A stretch of DNA of 64,000 nucleotides from Trichlorobacter thiogenes. Lineage in GTDB: Bacteria > Desulfobacterota > Desulfuromonadia > Geobacterales > Pseudopelobacteraceae. The position numbers and the translations under genes are program-made. The stretch spans positions 55,731 through 119,730 of the forward strand of contig NZ_FUWR01000012.1 in the NCBI RefSeq assembly GCF_900167465.1, in the 5' to 3' direction. Under the pieces are notes generated by a model. It was not told the origin of the DNA. It worked only from the letters and a program-made list of their open reading frames with translations, and searched no databases. This document shows positions 46,339-55,733 of this stretch, piece by piece; position 1 is the stretch's first letter; each line of letters opens with the position of its first letter.

Positions 46339-47713
46339 TATCTCTCTTTTTCAGGCACCAACCATCCTTGTTCACCTGCGGGGTGCGGGCTATGGCAAGG
46401 GAATCAGGCGGCACATCCTGAGTAACGGTAGTACCAGCCGCAATCAAGGCATTGGCCCCCACCGTCACCGGCGCCACCAGCTGCACATCACTACCCACAA
46501 AGACCCCATCTCCAATCACGGTCTTGTGTTTGCGCTTACCATCATAATTACAGGTAATGGTACCGCAACCAATGTTGACATCTCGCCCCACCTCTGCATC
46601 CCCAAGGTAGGTCAGGTGAGAGGCCTTTGAGCCGACCCCCATCACCACCTTTTTGGTTTCCACAAAATTGCCGATCTTGACCTGGGCCTGCAATACCGTT
46701 CCGGGCCGCAGATGGGCCATCGGGCCGATAGCAACATCCTCAAAGACCTGCGATTCAGCCAGCACGCTGCCTGCCTTGAGATGCACCCGATCAGCGATAC
46801 TGCAGTCGGTTACCTGGACATTACTCTCAAGCTCACAGCCGGAACCGATGGTTGTGCTGCCGCGCAGGACACAACCAGGCCAGATAATGGTATCGCTCCC
46901 CACCTGCACACCGGCATCAATGTAGGTCTGAGCAGGGTCAACCAGAGTTACCCCGGACAGCATCAGCTGCAGGTTGATCCGCTGACGCAGGACGCTGGCA
47001 GCATGGGCCAGCTGCACCCGATCATTGACCCCCATGATCTCATCAGGGTCATCGGCAACAACCGCTGCACAACCGGCATGTTCTGCCACAGCTATCCCCA
47101 CCAGGTCGGTCAGATAGTATTCATTCTGGGCATTTTCACTGCCCAGACGCCCGATATGGTCCCTTAAAAAAGCAAGATCCATGCAGTAGATACCACTATT
47201 CACTTCATCAATCGCCTGTTCTTCAGGGCTGGCATCTTTTTGTTCAACAATCCGCCGCACCCGGCCTTCACTGTCCCGAACAATTCTACCGTAGCCAAAC
47301 GGCCTGTCCAGTCTGGCGGTCAGCACCGTTACGGCAGCGCCAGAGGCAGCATGTTCGCTGGCCAGATGCTGCAGGGTCGCCCCGGTTAACAGCGGGGTAT
47401 CGCCGCAAAGGATCAAGACCGATCCGGTCAGGCCACCCAACTGAGACAGCGAGCAGGAAACCGCATGTCCGGTACCCAGCTGTTCCTCCTGCAGGGCGAT
47501 CCTGATCCCGGTGTCAGTAGCAAAGCGTTTCTGCACCAGATCCGCCTGATGGCCTGCAACAACCACGATCTGAGCAGCTCCGGCTTCTCTGGCTGCAGCA
47601 AGGGGCCAGCCCAGCATAGGCCTGCCGGCCAGCTCATGCAGGACCTTAACCAGCCCTGATTTCATGCGGGTTCCCTTGCCTGCTGCAAGTATCAACGCTG
47701 CGCTTACTGACAT
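46331..47713 (-). CDS. glmU: Bifunctional GlmU: GlcN-1-P acetyltransferase / GlcNAc-1-P uridyltransferase
   Basis: GlmU makes UDP-GlcNAc, the precursor used by MurG and MurC further upstream in this window. The 460-residue enzyme has the N-terminal nucleotidyltransferase domain with LAAGKGTRMKS (residues 10-20) and ILCGDTPL near 102, then a left-handed beta-helix of hexapeptide repeats from about 255, with the acetyltransferase active-site region ETKKVVMGVGSKASHLTYLGD near 348-370. Both domains look complete. It precedes the GGDEF-EAL gene with an 8-base overlap. Confidence 0.97.
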   Translation of the reverse strand: MSVSAALILAAGKGTRMKSGLVKVLHELAGRPMLGWPLAAAREAGAAQIVVVAGHQADLVQKRFATDTGIRIALQEEQLGTGHAVSCSLSQLGGLTGSVLILCGDTPLLTGATLQHLASEHAASGAAVTVLTARLDRPFGYGRIVRDSEGRVRRIVEQKDASPEEQAIDEVNSGIYCMDLAFLRDHIGRLGSENAQNEYYLTDLVGIAVAEHAGCAAVVADDPDEIMGVNDRVQLAHAASVLRQRINLQLMLSGVTLVDPAQTYIDAGVQVGSDTIIWPGCVLRGSTTIGSGCELESNVQVTDCSIADRVHLKAGSVLAESQVFEDVAIGPMAHLRPGTVLQAQVKIGNFVETKKVVMGVGSKASHLTYLGDAEVGRDVNIGCGTITCNYDGKRKHKTVIGDGVFVGSDVQLVAPVTVGANALIAAGTTVTQDVPPDSLAIARTPQVNKDGWCLKKRDNA

Positions 47714-47870
47714 AGACGCACTCCAAGATAAGGTTTATCTATGTTTTATAGCCGCCAGCACTGGCAGCGTCAAGGTCTTATCAGCATAATTATTGGCATA
47801 ATTACTTTACAGCACTATCATTTGACCCTATAGTTTTCAGGCTAAAAACTACCGCTGCACAAAGAGACTT

Positions 47871-48440
47871 ATGGGAATCGCCGAAGACCTGCTCATACTG
47901 GAAACCCGTCTGAAAGAGCTGATAACCAGCTATGAACAGTACTTTATCGGACTGGAAAAGCGGGAACCGCTCAAGCTGGCAGAAGAAGTAGAAAAGCTGG
48001 TCCGCCGCTATGCCGGCACCCCGATCAACAACACGATGTACAAGCACCGCTACAATAATCTCGTGGCACGGCTCAACACCTACCGCCAGCAGTGGACCCG
48101 GATTCTGCGTGAAATCGAAGAGGGACGCTACTCCCGCGACCGCTTCAAGGCAGCATTACACAAATCTTCGGCCCCTGCCAAACCATCACCTAAAACCGAA
48201 GAACCCAACCCGCAGCAGAAGGAGCTTGAGCGGGTCTATGCTGAACTGGTTGAGGCCCGCCGCAGCTGTCACCTGCCGATTGATGGCATGAGCCGCGAAC
48301 AGCTGGCAGCAACACTTGATAAACAACGACCACTGATTTCCCAAAAACTGGGGACCAGTGATATTCAGTTCCGGGTTGTGGTTGAGGGGGGCAAGCCCAA
48401 GATCAAGGCCGGTTCAAAGCATAAAAACTCCCACGAATAG
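47871..48440 (+). CDS. Conserved protein resembling the MXAN_5187 C-terminal domain
   Basis: The 189-residue hydrophilic protein is predicted to be mostly helical. It starts with a coiled-coil-like region (ETRLKELITSYEQYFIGLEKREP), followed by NNTMYKHRYNNLVARLNTYRQQW, a Lys/Pro-rich linker, and a C-terminal module ending VVVEGGKPKIKA. This order resembles proteins with a MXAN_5187 C-terminal domain found in deltaproteobacteria; I am moderately sure. No catalytic motif is seen. It lies 20 bases before mfd and is probably cotranscribed with it. Upstream are 157 bases with A+T-rich direct repeats (GCATAATTA twice) divergent from glmU. Confidence 0.65.
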   Translation: MGIAEDLLILETRLKELITSYEQYFIGLEKREPLKLAEEVEKLVRRYAGTPINNTMYKHRYNNLVARLNTYRQQWTRILREIEEGRYSRDRFKAALHKSSAPAKPSPKTEEPNPQQKELERVYAELVEARRSCHLPIDGMSREQLAATLDKQRPLISQKLGTSDIQFRVVVEGGKPKIKAGSKHKNSHE

Positions 48441-48460
48441 CCCGTATTCACTACCAAATT

Positions 48461-51400
48461 ATGCCTGATTCCAGATCACCACACCCCTGTATACCAACTC
48501 TGCCGCGTCTGGCCGAACAGTTAAAGCAGGGCACCACCCAGGTGACCCTGGGTGGCCTGACCGGCTCAGCCCCTGCCTTGGCAATTGCAGAATTTTCCCG
48601 GCTTCTTCCACGCCAGATCGTTGTCATAGCTGCCGATCAAACCGCTGCCGACGAACTTACCCGCGAACTCCTGTTTTTTAACGCCGCCAATGTCAGCCCT
48701 TTTCCAACCTGGGACGTCAATCCCTTTGAAGCGGCCTCCCCCCATCCTGACATCAGTGGTGCCCGGCTGGATACACTGCAACGCCTGCTGCAGGGCGATC
48801 CCTGCACTGTTGTCGCGCCAATAGCTGCATTGCTGCAACGGATTATTCCCCGTTCTATTCTGTCCGGAGCATCCTGCACGATTAAACCTGGCGATGAGCC
48901 GGACCGCGACACCCTGCTGGAACAGTTGGTCAGGATGGGCTACAGCAACTGCCCTCTGGTTGAAGAACGGGGCAGTTTTGCCGTTCGGGGAGGTATTCTT
49001 GACATTTTCCCGCCCAGCCTGCCCCGCCCGGTTCGGATTGAGTTCTTTGGTGATACCGTTGAAACCCTGCGCAGCTTTGACCCGCTGAACCAACGCTCAC
49101 TGGAACCGCTGCCCTGCCTGAGCCTGCTACCCTCACGGGAACTGGTGCTTTCTCCGGCATCACTGCAGGAGTTTATAACACGGCTCAAGACACGGGCTGA
49201 CCAACTTGATATCCCGGCTGACCGCCGTCGCCAACTGGTGGCCGAGCTGCAGGGGGCAAGCTATCCAGCTGGCATTGAATTTCTCCAGCCCCTCTTCCAT
49301 ACCGATCTGCAACCGTTCTTTTCCTACCTGCAGAAACCGCTGCTGGTGTTGATGGAACCTGACCAGCTCCACCAATCAGCGCTGCACCACCAGACAGAGG
49401 TGGCAAATGGCGTACAGAAGGCGGCTTCTGAAGAGCGACTGCACCCGGATCCAGAGCAGCTGTATCTGGCACCTGATGAGCTGTTCCAGTTGGTAGACCG
49501 GCATCAGCAACTATCCTGCAGACGGTTGGCCATTGCCGATGGGAGTGGAACCACACTGTTCCCGATCAGATCGGAGGACAATACAGACCTGCGGATCAGT
49601 ATGGCTCGAGATCAACAGCACCTGCTCGGCCCGCTGGTGGAGCGTCTGAAACAATGGCAAGCTGCTGACTGGCGTACCCTGGTGGTCTGTCACCACCCTA
49701 GTCAGGCCGAACGGCTGCAAGAGCTGCTTACCCCCTACGGCATCAGCTGTCCCCTCAGTGCGACTGATCCGTTTAGCCCTGCATTGCCGACCACTGACGC
49801 AGGACTGCTGCTGACAATCGGCGATTTATCCCGCGGTTTCAGGTTGCCGGACTCAAAACTGGCGGTGATTGCAGAAGAAGAGCTGTTTGGCAAGCGGACC
49901 CGCCGCAAGAGCGGTGTTACGGCCCTGCGTACCAAGCAGATTCTGGCTTCGCTGGCAGAGCTGAAACCGGGTGATGCCATGGTCCACGTTGATCACGGCA
50001 TTGGCATCTACCGTGGTCTGCAGCACCTGAAGACCGGTGCAGTGGAAGGTGATTTTCTACTATTGGAGTATGCCGGTAACGACAAGCTCTATCTGCCGAT
50101 TGACCGGTTGGGGTTGGTGCAGCGTTATGCAGGCGGCGAAGGGGCCACACCATCCCCAGCCAAATTGGGTGGGCCCGGCTGGGAAAAGACCCGCAGCAAG
50201 GCCCGCAAAAACATTGAAGAGCTGGCTGCTGAGTTGCTGGAGGTCTACGCCAAACGTCAGGCCAGCCAGGGCTACAGTTTTTCACCTCCAGATGAGATGT
50301 TCCGTGAGTTTGAGGCCACCTTCCCCTGGGAGGAAACCCCGGACCAGCTTTCAGCCATACAGGATGTGCTGGGGGATATGCAGCATTCCCGCCCGATGGA
50401 CCGGCTGGTCTGTGGTGATGTCGGCTACGGCAAGACCGAAGTGGCGTTGCGAGCCGCCTTCAAGGCGGTACTGGATGGTAAACAGGTGGCGTTACTGGTT
50501 CCCACCACTATCCTGGCATCGCAACATTTCGAGACCTTTTGTAACCGTTTGAAGGACTATCCCGTTTCCATCGAGATGCTTTCCCGCTTCCGCACCGCCA
50601 AAGAACAGAAAGAGTCGTTGGAGCGGCTGAAAAGCGGTAAGCTGGACATCATCATCGGCACCCACCGCCTGCTGCAGAAGGATGTGGCCTTTAAAGATCT
50701 GGGACTATTGATCGTGGATGAGGAACAGCGCTTCGGGGTCAAAGACAAGGAACGGCTTAAATCATACCGGGCCAGTGTTGATATCATGACGCTGACTGCC
50801 ACGCCGATCCCCCGCACCCTGCACCTCTCCATGCTGGGCATCCGGGACCTTTCCATCATCGACACCCCACCGGTTGACCGCCAGGCGATCAAGACTGTGG
50901 TGGCACGGGATACCGATGACCTGATCAGGGATGCAATCACTCGAGAACTGGAGCGGGACGGCCAGGTGTTCTACGTCCATAACCGGGTTCACTCCATCGG
51001 CATTGTGGCAGAGCGATTGCGTCAACTGGTGCCCCAGGCACGGATCAGCGTAGCCCACGGTCAGATGGAGGAAAAGGAGCTGGAAAAGGTGATGCTGGGC
51101 TTCATGCATGGCCAGAGCGATCTACTGCTGACCACCACCATCATCGAATCCGGCCTGGATATCCCCCGGGCCAACACCATGATCGTTGACCGGGCCGACA
51201 CCTTTGGTCTTTCACAGCTGTACCAGCTGCGGGGGAGGATCGGCCGCTCCACAGTCAAAAGCTATGCCTATCTGTTGATCCCTGGTGCCGGCAGCATCAC
51301 GCAAGATGCGCGGGAGCGGTTAAAAATCATTCAGGACATCTCTGAGCTGGGGGCTGGCTTCCGTATTGCCACCCATGACCTGGAACTACGCGGAGCCGGT

Positions 51401-51955
51401 GATATGCTGGGGCCACGTCAGTCCGGCACCGTGGCTGATATCGGTTTTGAGCTGTACACCCAGATGCTGGAAGAGGCGATCGCCGGACTGAAGGGTGAAG
51501 AGCTTGAAGAACGCTGTGAACCGGAGATAAATCTGGCCATTGCCGCCTTTATCCCCGAAACCTACATCCCGGACACCAATCAGCGGCTGGTCCTGTACAA
51601 ACGTCTGGTGCAGGCCGAGTCCAACGAGGATGTGACCGAGGTGGTCAGCGAAATGCATGACCGCTATGGCCGTCCGCCGCTGGCTGCCCAGACCCTGGCC
51701 CGGATCATGGAGCTGCGGATCAGACTGAAGCAGCTGAAGGTTCTGAAGGTTGACGCCGACGCCAAACGGCTCTGCCTAAGCTTCCACCCCAGGACAAACG
51801 TCAGCCCGGAAACCCTGATCAACCTGATCCGCACCGCACCGGCCACCTACCAGTTTACCCCTGATCACCGTCTGCTGGTGAATCTGCCGCCAAACAGTAC
51901 GAATACCGACACCCTTGAGTCCCTGGCTTCTACGCTCACCCTGCTTGGTGCCTGA
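48461..51955 (+). CDS. mfd: Transcription-repair coupling factor Mfd
   Basis: Mfd removes RNA polymerase stalled at DNA damage and recruits UvrA, whose gene lies 5 kb away in this window. The 1,164-residue product has the UvrB-like N-terminal part (ERGSFAVRGGILDIFPP near residue 168), the RNA-polymerase-interaction domain (GDAMVHVDHGIGIYRGL near 503), and the RecG-like translocase with Walker A CGDVGYGKTEVALRAAF near 650, DEEQRFGVK and TATPIPRTL, ending in the TRCF domain. Length and domain order are typical. The start is ATG at 48461, after a short gap from the preceding gene. Confidence 0.97.
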   Translation: MPDSRSPHPCIPTLPRLAEQLKQGTTQVTLGGLTGSAPALAIAEFSRLLPRQIVVIAADQTAADELTRELLFFNAANVSPFPTWDVNPFEAASPHPDISGARLDTLQRLLQGDPCTVVAPIAALLQRIIPRSILSGASCTIKPGDEPDRDTLLEQLVRMGYSNCPLVEERGSFAVRGGILDIFPPSLPRPVRIEFFGDTVETLRSFDPLNQRSLEPLPCLSLLPSRELVLSPASLQEFITRLKTRADQLDIPADRRRQLVAELQGASYPAGIEFLQPLFHTDLQPFFSYLQKPLLVLMEPDQLHQSALHHQTEVANGVQKAASEERLHPDPEQLYLAPDELFQLVDRHQQLSCRRLAIADGSGTTLFPIRSEDNTDLRISMARDQQHLLGPLVERLKQWQAADWRTLVVCHHPSQAERLQELLTPYGISCPLSATDPFSPALPTTDAGLLLTIGDLSRGFRLPDSKLAVIAEEELFGKRTRRKSGVTALRTKQILASLAELKPGDAMVHVDHGIGIYRGLQHLKTGAVEGDFLLLEYAGNDKLYLPIDRLGLVQRYAGGEGATPSPAKLGGPGWEKTRSKARKNIEELAAELLEVYAKRQASQGYSFSPPDEMFREFEATFPWEETPDQLSAIQDVLGDMQHSRPMDRLVCGDVGYGKTEVALRAAFKAVLDGKQVALLVPTTILASQHFETFCNRLKDYPVSIEMLSRFRTAKEQKESLERLKSGKLDIIIGTHRLLQKDVAFKDLGLLIVDEEQRFGVKDKERLKSYRASVDIMTLTATPIPRTLHLSMLGIRDLSIIDTPPVDRQAIKTVVARDTDDLIRDAITRELERDGQVFYVHNRVHSIGIVAERLRQLVPQARISVAHGQMEEKELEKVMLGFMHGQSDLLLTTTIIESGLDIPRANTMIVDRADTFGLSQLYQLRGRIGRSTVKSYAYLLIPGAGSITQDARERLKIIQDISELGAGFRIATHDLELRGAGDMLGPRQSGTVADIGFELYTQMLEEAIAGLKGEELEERCEPEINLAIAAFIPETYIPDTNQRLVLYKRLVQAESNEDVTEVVSEMHDRYGRPPLAAQTLARIMELRIRLKQLKVLKVDADAKRLCLSFHPRTNVSPETLINLIRTAPATYQFTPDHRLLVNLPPNSTNTDTLESLASTLTLLGA

Positions 51956-52059
51956 CCAGACCTGCTGCCTAGAACAGAGCCTTGCAACCGGTTGGCAAGC
52001 TATGGTAGATTCTCTAAGTTTCATCAACTCTTACTTAGTTATTAAAAGGAGTCCTCACC

Positions 52060-52977
52060 GTGAACATCCGTACTTTTCTTAGTGTAACTATTGCCATCGT
52101 TGCCACTACAGGCCTGGTTGCCTGTCAGGGAGGCGGTTCCAGCAGCAATTCAACTGCCAGCAAGGATGCCAAGGTGATTGCCACTGTAAACGGCGCAAAG
52201 ATCACCAGCGAAGATTTTGATCGTGAAGTAAAGGCACTGCCTGAGTATATCCGTGCCATGGCTGACAGCCCACAGGGCAAAAAAGAGATGATTGACACCC
52301 TGGTGATGCGGGAGCTGATCCTCCAGCAAGCTGCCAAAGACGGCGTTGACAAGGGCAAAGATATTGAAGAGAAACTTGCCGAACTGAAAAAGCGGATTAT
52401 TGTTGACACCTACCTCAAGAAAAAGGTGGAAACCGAATCCAAGATCAGTGACGAAGAGCTGAAGAAGTTTTACGAGCAGAACATTGACAAGTTCAAGGCG
52501 GGTGAGCAGATCCGTGCCAGCCATATCCTGGTTAAAAACGAGCAGGATGCACAAGCCATCCTTGATCAATTGAAAAAAGGCGGCAACTTTGAAGAGCTGG
52601 CAAAGACCAAGTCAGCTGATTCATCCGCAGCCAAAGGCGGTGACCTGGGCTGGTTCGGCAAGGGCAATATGGTTCCCGCCTTTGAAAAAGCAGCCATGGC
52701 TCTGAAGGAAGGTCAACTGTCCGGTATCGTTAAAAGCGACTTCGGCTATCACATCATCAAGCTGACCGGCAAGCGTGCTGCAGGAACCCGTCCTTTTGAC
52801 GAAGTCAAAGAGCAGATCAAAGGCGCCATTATGCCCCAGAAGCAGCAACAGGTATTCATGAAGCTGAAGGAAGACCTGAAAAAAGGGGCCAAGATCGAAA
52901 TGACTGAGCCTCAAGCAGCACCCGCAACCAATTCAGCCGTTCCCGCACCCGCTGCTCCGGCAGCTGCAAAGAAATAG
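52060..52977 (+). CDS. Parvulin-type peptidyl-prolyl isomerase lipoprotein (PrsA/PpiC-like)
   Basis: The 305-residue protein begins with a lipoprotein signal, MNIRTFLSVTIAIVATTGLVAC, with lipobox LVAC and modification expected at Cys22; so it should be anchored in the envelope. A SurA-like N-terminal helical region (ATVNGAKITSEDFDREVKAL) is followed by a PpiC rotamase domain from about residue 140 (IRASHILVKNEQDA, SAAKGGDLGWFGKGNMVPAFEKAA, FGYHIIKL). The C-terminus is an Ala/Pro-rich tail. The start codon is GTG. It probably acts as a folding chaperone for exported proteins, together with the related lipoprotein gene 65 bases downstream. Confidence 0.92.
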   Translation: MNIRTFLSVTIAIVATTGLVACQGGGSSSNSTASKDAKVIATVNGAKITSEDFDREVKALPEYIRAMADSPQGKKEMIDTLVMRELILQQAAKDGVDKGKDIEEKLAELKKRIIVDTYLKKKVETESKISDEELKKFYEQNIDKFKAGEQIRASHILVKNEQDAQAILDQLKKGGNFEELAKTKSADSSAAKGGDLGWFGKGNMVPAFEKAAMALKEGQLSGIVKSDFGYHIIKLTGKRAAGTRPFDEVKEQIKGAIMPQKQQQVFMKLKEDLKKGAKIEMTEPQAAPATNSAVPAPAAPAAAKK

Positions 52978-53042
52978 TTCATTATTAACCTGATCTGAAC
53001 CGGACATCCTGATGGTTGTCCGGTTCATTTTCTGAGGTATCC

Positions 53043-54113
53043 ATGAATCAGCTTCGCCTTTTAATCCCTGCCTCGCTATTGGCCACTCTTCTTCTGGCCG
53101 GTTGCGCCTCTAAGCCTGATGTCGTAACTGATACTGCCAACAAGCAGCCACCCCCAACCCTGATCGCCCCCAAGCTGCCACCATTGCCGGCCGGAGCCAA
53201 GCGGGTCAACGGTATTGCCGCCATTGTTAACGATGATGTCATCACCTTCCGTGATGTATTGCGGGAGTCACAGCCGGTTATCCAGGATGCCCAGAAAAAA
53301 GGGCTGGTTGATGACAAGGCCCGCCATGACCTGCGCGTTACGGTGCTTGATCGCATGATTGACAAGATGATTACCGATCAAAAGGTTAAGGAGTTGGGAA
53401 TCAAAATCGGTGATGATGAAATCCGTCAAGCCGTGGATGATGTCAAACGCCAGAACAACAACATGACCCAGAGTCAACTGGAAGCTGCCCTCAAGGCGCA
53501 GGGCTACACCTTTTCCCAGTATGAAGGACAACTACGTGAACAGTTGGAGCGTTTGCGCCTGGTGAGCATGGAGGTCCGTTCAAAGGTGCATGTTGGGGAT
53601 AAGGAAGCAGAACAGTACTACACAGCCCACCAAGATAAATATGCAGAAGAGGAAACCTTCAAGGCCCGCCACATCTTTATCAAGGTGGATGAGAAGGCTC
53701 CGGCTGCAGAAATCCAGCAGGCCATGAACAAGGCATTGAAGGTACTGTTTGAGGCCCGTCAGGGCAAAGATTTTATCGCCCTTGCAAAAGAATATTCCGA
53801 TGATCCTGCTGCTAAAAAAGATGGCGGTGATCTCGGTAGTTTCAAGAAGGGCGAAATGCTGGCCGATCTGGAAAAAGCGATCCTGCCTCTTAAACCCGGC
53901 GAAGTCGGTGAACTGGTTAATACCCCGTCCGGCCTGCACATTGTCAAGCTGGATGAGCGCTCAACCGGCAAGGTAAAGTCTTTTGAGTCGGTCAAAGCCG
54001 ATATTAAAGAACTTCTGTACCGCCAAAAGCAGGATGAGCGTTTCAGTTCATGGATGAAGGAATTACGATCAAAGGCGAGTATTGTGATCAAGGATGGTAG
54101 CGGAATCATCTGA
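53043..54113 (+). CDS. SurA-like parvulin peptidyl-prolyl isomerase lipoprotein
   Basis: The 356-residue product has a lipoprotein signal (LLLAGC, with Cys near residue 21). A SurA_N-type helical domain (VNGIAAIVNDDVITFRDVL near 55-73) is followed by one rotamase domain (KARHIFIKVDEKA near 205, KKDGGDLGSFKKGEMLADLEKAI near 258 and GLHIVKLDER near 297). SurA of enterobacteria has two rotamase domains and is soluble; this single-domain, lipid-anchored form is a variant. The ATG at 53043 is used in place of an upstream in-frame ATG, because the signal peptide begins there. A terminator follows. It forms a unit with the preceding isomerase. Confidence 0.9.
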   Translation: MNQLRLLIPASLLATLLLAGCASKPDVVTDTANKQPPPTLIAPKLPPLPAGAKRVNGIAAIVNDDVITFRDVLRESQPVIQDAQKKGLVDDKARHDLRVTVLDRMIDKMITDQKVKELGIKIGDDEIRQAVDDVKRQNNNMTQSQLEAALKAQGYTFSQYEGQLREQLERLRLVSMEVRSKVHVGDKEAEQYYTAHQDKYAEEETFKARHIFIKVDEKAPAAEIQQAMNKALKVLFEARQGKDFIALAKEYSDDPAAKKDGGDLGSFKKGEMLADLEKAILPLKPGEVGELVNTPSGLHIVKLDERSTGKVKSFESVKADIKELLYRQKQDERFSSWMKELRSKASIVIKDGSGII

Positions 54114-54144
54114 TACAACCCGCCAGATTCGCATTGTTACAGAC

Positions 54145-54185
54145 AAACTGCCCCGGCAACCATCAGGCTGCCGGGGCAGTTTTTG
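54145..54185 (+). terminator. Intrinsic terminator of the isomerase pair
   Basis: CTGCCCCGGCA (from 54148) and TGCCGGGGCAG (54169-54179) form an 11-bp stem, with an A-run before and a T-run after. It can serve the plus-strand isomerase genes and the converging minus-strand gene ending at 54210. Confidence 0.93.
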
Positions 54186-54209
54186 TTTATCTACTCTAAG
54201 AAAAAGAAC

Positions 54210-54959
54210 TTAAGCCCGATTACGCAGGTACTTGAGAAACTCTTCCTGGGTTAGCTGTTTTTTGCTGACCAGGTGGGCAATTTCACGGCTCATGGCCTTC
54301 TTTTCCCCCTCTTTCAGCTCATCCTTCAGCAGCACAAAGACCGGCATATTGTGGCTATAGGGAAACAGACGGAATTTTTCTAACAGTTCAAAAGCTGACA
54401 TATCCGGCAACATCAGATTACTGAACGCAAGATACTTGGGATGCAGCGAAACCAGCGCCAGCGCCTCTTTGCCGGTATATCCCTTAACCACTTCAAAACC
54501 AACCGCTTCAAGCAGTTTGGAAAGTTTTTCCTCACCGGAGCGGGAGACCACAAGGGCTTGCAGATCCCAGGTTTCCACCTCTTCGGTCAGCCCATACACC
54601 GCAAGCCGCTCAGAGAGGTGGTGGTCATCCAGAGGAAGGGTAAAGAAACCGGCCACCGGAAATACGCCCCCCACTTTCCCTTTTTCACTGAGAAATACCG
54701 GAAGCACCGGAATATTACGGCAGGCAGGATTACTCTTGATCTGCAGCAAAAGTCCCCAACCGTCCAGTGAATGGGGCGAAATATCCAGCACGATTCCCAA
54801 CGGACGTTCTGTACCGATCTGATCAACAGCTGCCAAACGGGTCTGATACCCGGCAGCAGCCAGATAGTCACGAATGATCTCATCACGCCCCTGGTCAGGA
54901 GCTACCCCCATAATCCAGAGTTCGGGAACCTGCTCTGTCTGAGGTTTGACGCTACTCAT
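54210..54959 (-). CDS. Protein with two degenerate receiver-like domains
   Basis: The 249-residue protein appears to have two receiver-like folds. The first (about 12-130) has GIVLDISPHSLDGWGLLLQIK, where an Asp sits at the phospho-acceptor place, but the rest of the acidic pocket is not clear. The second (about 135-225) has LVVSRSGEEKLSKLLEAVGFEV and FSNLMLPDMSAFELLEKF, in which the acceptor Asp is replaced by Asn. A phosphorylation-independent scaffold is therefore likely. The ATG at 54959 overlaps the stop of the TPR gene (ATGA), so the two are coupled. The partner is unknown. Confidence 0.7.
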   Translation of the reverse strand: MSSVKPQTEQVPELWIMGVAPDQGRDEIIRDYLAAAGYQTRLAAVDQIGTERPLGIVLDISPHSLDGWGLLLQIKSNPACRNIPVLPVFLSEKGKVGGVFPVAGFFTLPLDDHHLSERLAVYGLTEEVETWDLQALVVSRSGEEKLSKLLEAVGFEVVKGYTGKEALALVSLHPKYLAFSNLMLPDMSAFELLEKFRLFPYSHNMPVFVLLKDELKEGEKKAMSREIAHLVSKKQLTQEEFLKYLRNRA

Positions 54960-55693
54960 CGCCGTACCGTCATCCGCTTCTGCATCCGGCCACCCATGGC
55001 AGCCATCTGATGTTTCTGCAGTTGGCCAAGGCTTTCCAGATGAAACTGATACCAAGGATCACCAAAAGCGCGCATTTTCATCTTACGCCCAGCCTGCAGA
55101 TGCTCCAGATTCTCCACCAGATGGGTATCTCCGGGCAGCTTTTTCAGTCCTTTTTCCAGCACCGCAATCGCCTTGGCTGTTTCACCGCACTCATCCGCCA
55201 GACAGTAGGCATACAGGTTCCAAAGCAAGGACTCCTTGCCATTCCACTGAACAGCCTTTTCAAAGGTCCGCTCCATCTTGTCCCGCTTCTGACGCTTCAT
55301 GTAGCAGATGGCCAGCATTCCCATGGCAGCCCAGTTTTTAAAGAATGATTTTTCCAGATAAGGAAAGGCATTAGAAAAGTCACGACGGATGTAGTAGGCC
55401 ATACCGATCTGGGAGTTGATCTGATCCGTTACATACAGTTGCCAGGGGCCAAAGCGTAACGCCTCTTTCATCTCACGGATCGCCTTTTCAAAGCGCTGCC
55501 CCTGCAGGTCTTTGCCGGCCTGTTCAAGAATAGTCATCAGCTTTGTGCTGATGTAGCGGGAAAGGAAAAAGAAGGCGATACAGAAAACCACCAGACCGAT
55601 CAGCAGCGAGCCCCACCAGGCCAGCTTGAATCCCAGCATAGCTACAAGTAAAACAACCACCCCAAGGGCAGCACAGATCAAAATCGAATACAT
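54956..55693 (-). CDS. Membrane-anchored TPR-like protein
   Basis: The 245-residue protein has two adjacent hydrophobic segments at the N-terminus (about 4-22 and 28-47), then a helical region resembling tetratricopeptide repeats: GQRFEKAIREMKEALRFGP, RDFSNAFPYLEKSFFKNW, RDKMERTFEKAVQWNGKE and ETAKAIAVLEKGLKKLPGD. It would be held at the membrane with the repeats on one side, serving as a binding platform. The coupled downstream gene encodes the degenerate receiver protein and the upstream gene is mltD, 40 bases away, so an envelope-related role is plausible. Confidence 0.78.
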   Translation of the reverse strand: MYSILICAALGVVVLLVAMLGFKLAWWGSLLIGLVVFCIAFFFLSRYISTKLMTILEQAGKDLQGQRFEKAIREMKEALRFGPWQLYVTDQINSQIGMAYYIRRDFSNAFPYLEKSFFKNWAAMGMLAICYMKRQKRDKMERTFEKAVQWNGKESLLWNLYAYCLADECGETAKAIAVLEKGLKKLPGDTHLVENLEHLQAGRKMKMRAFGDPWYQFHLESLGQLQKHQMAAMGGRMQKRMTVRR

Positions 55694-55733
55694 GCGGGGA
55701 AACCTCTTTGTAGGATAGAAGATGGGGTGTTGG

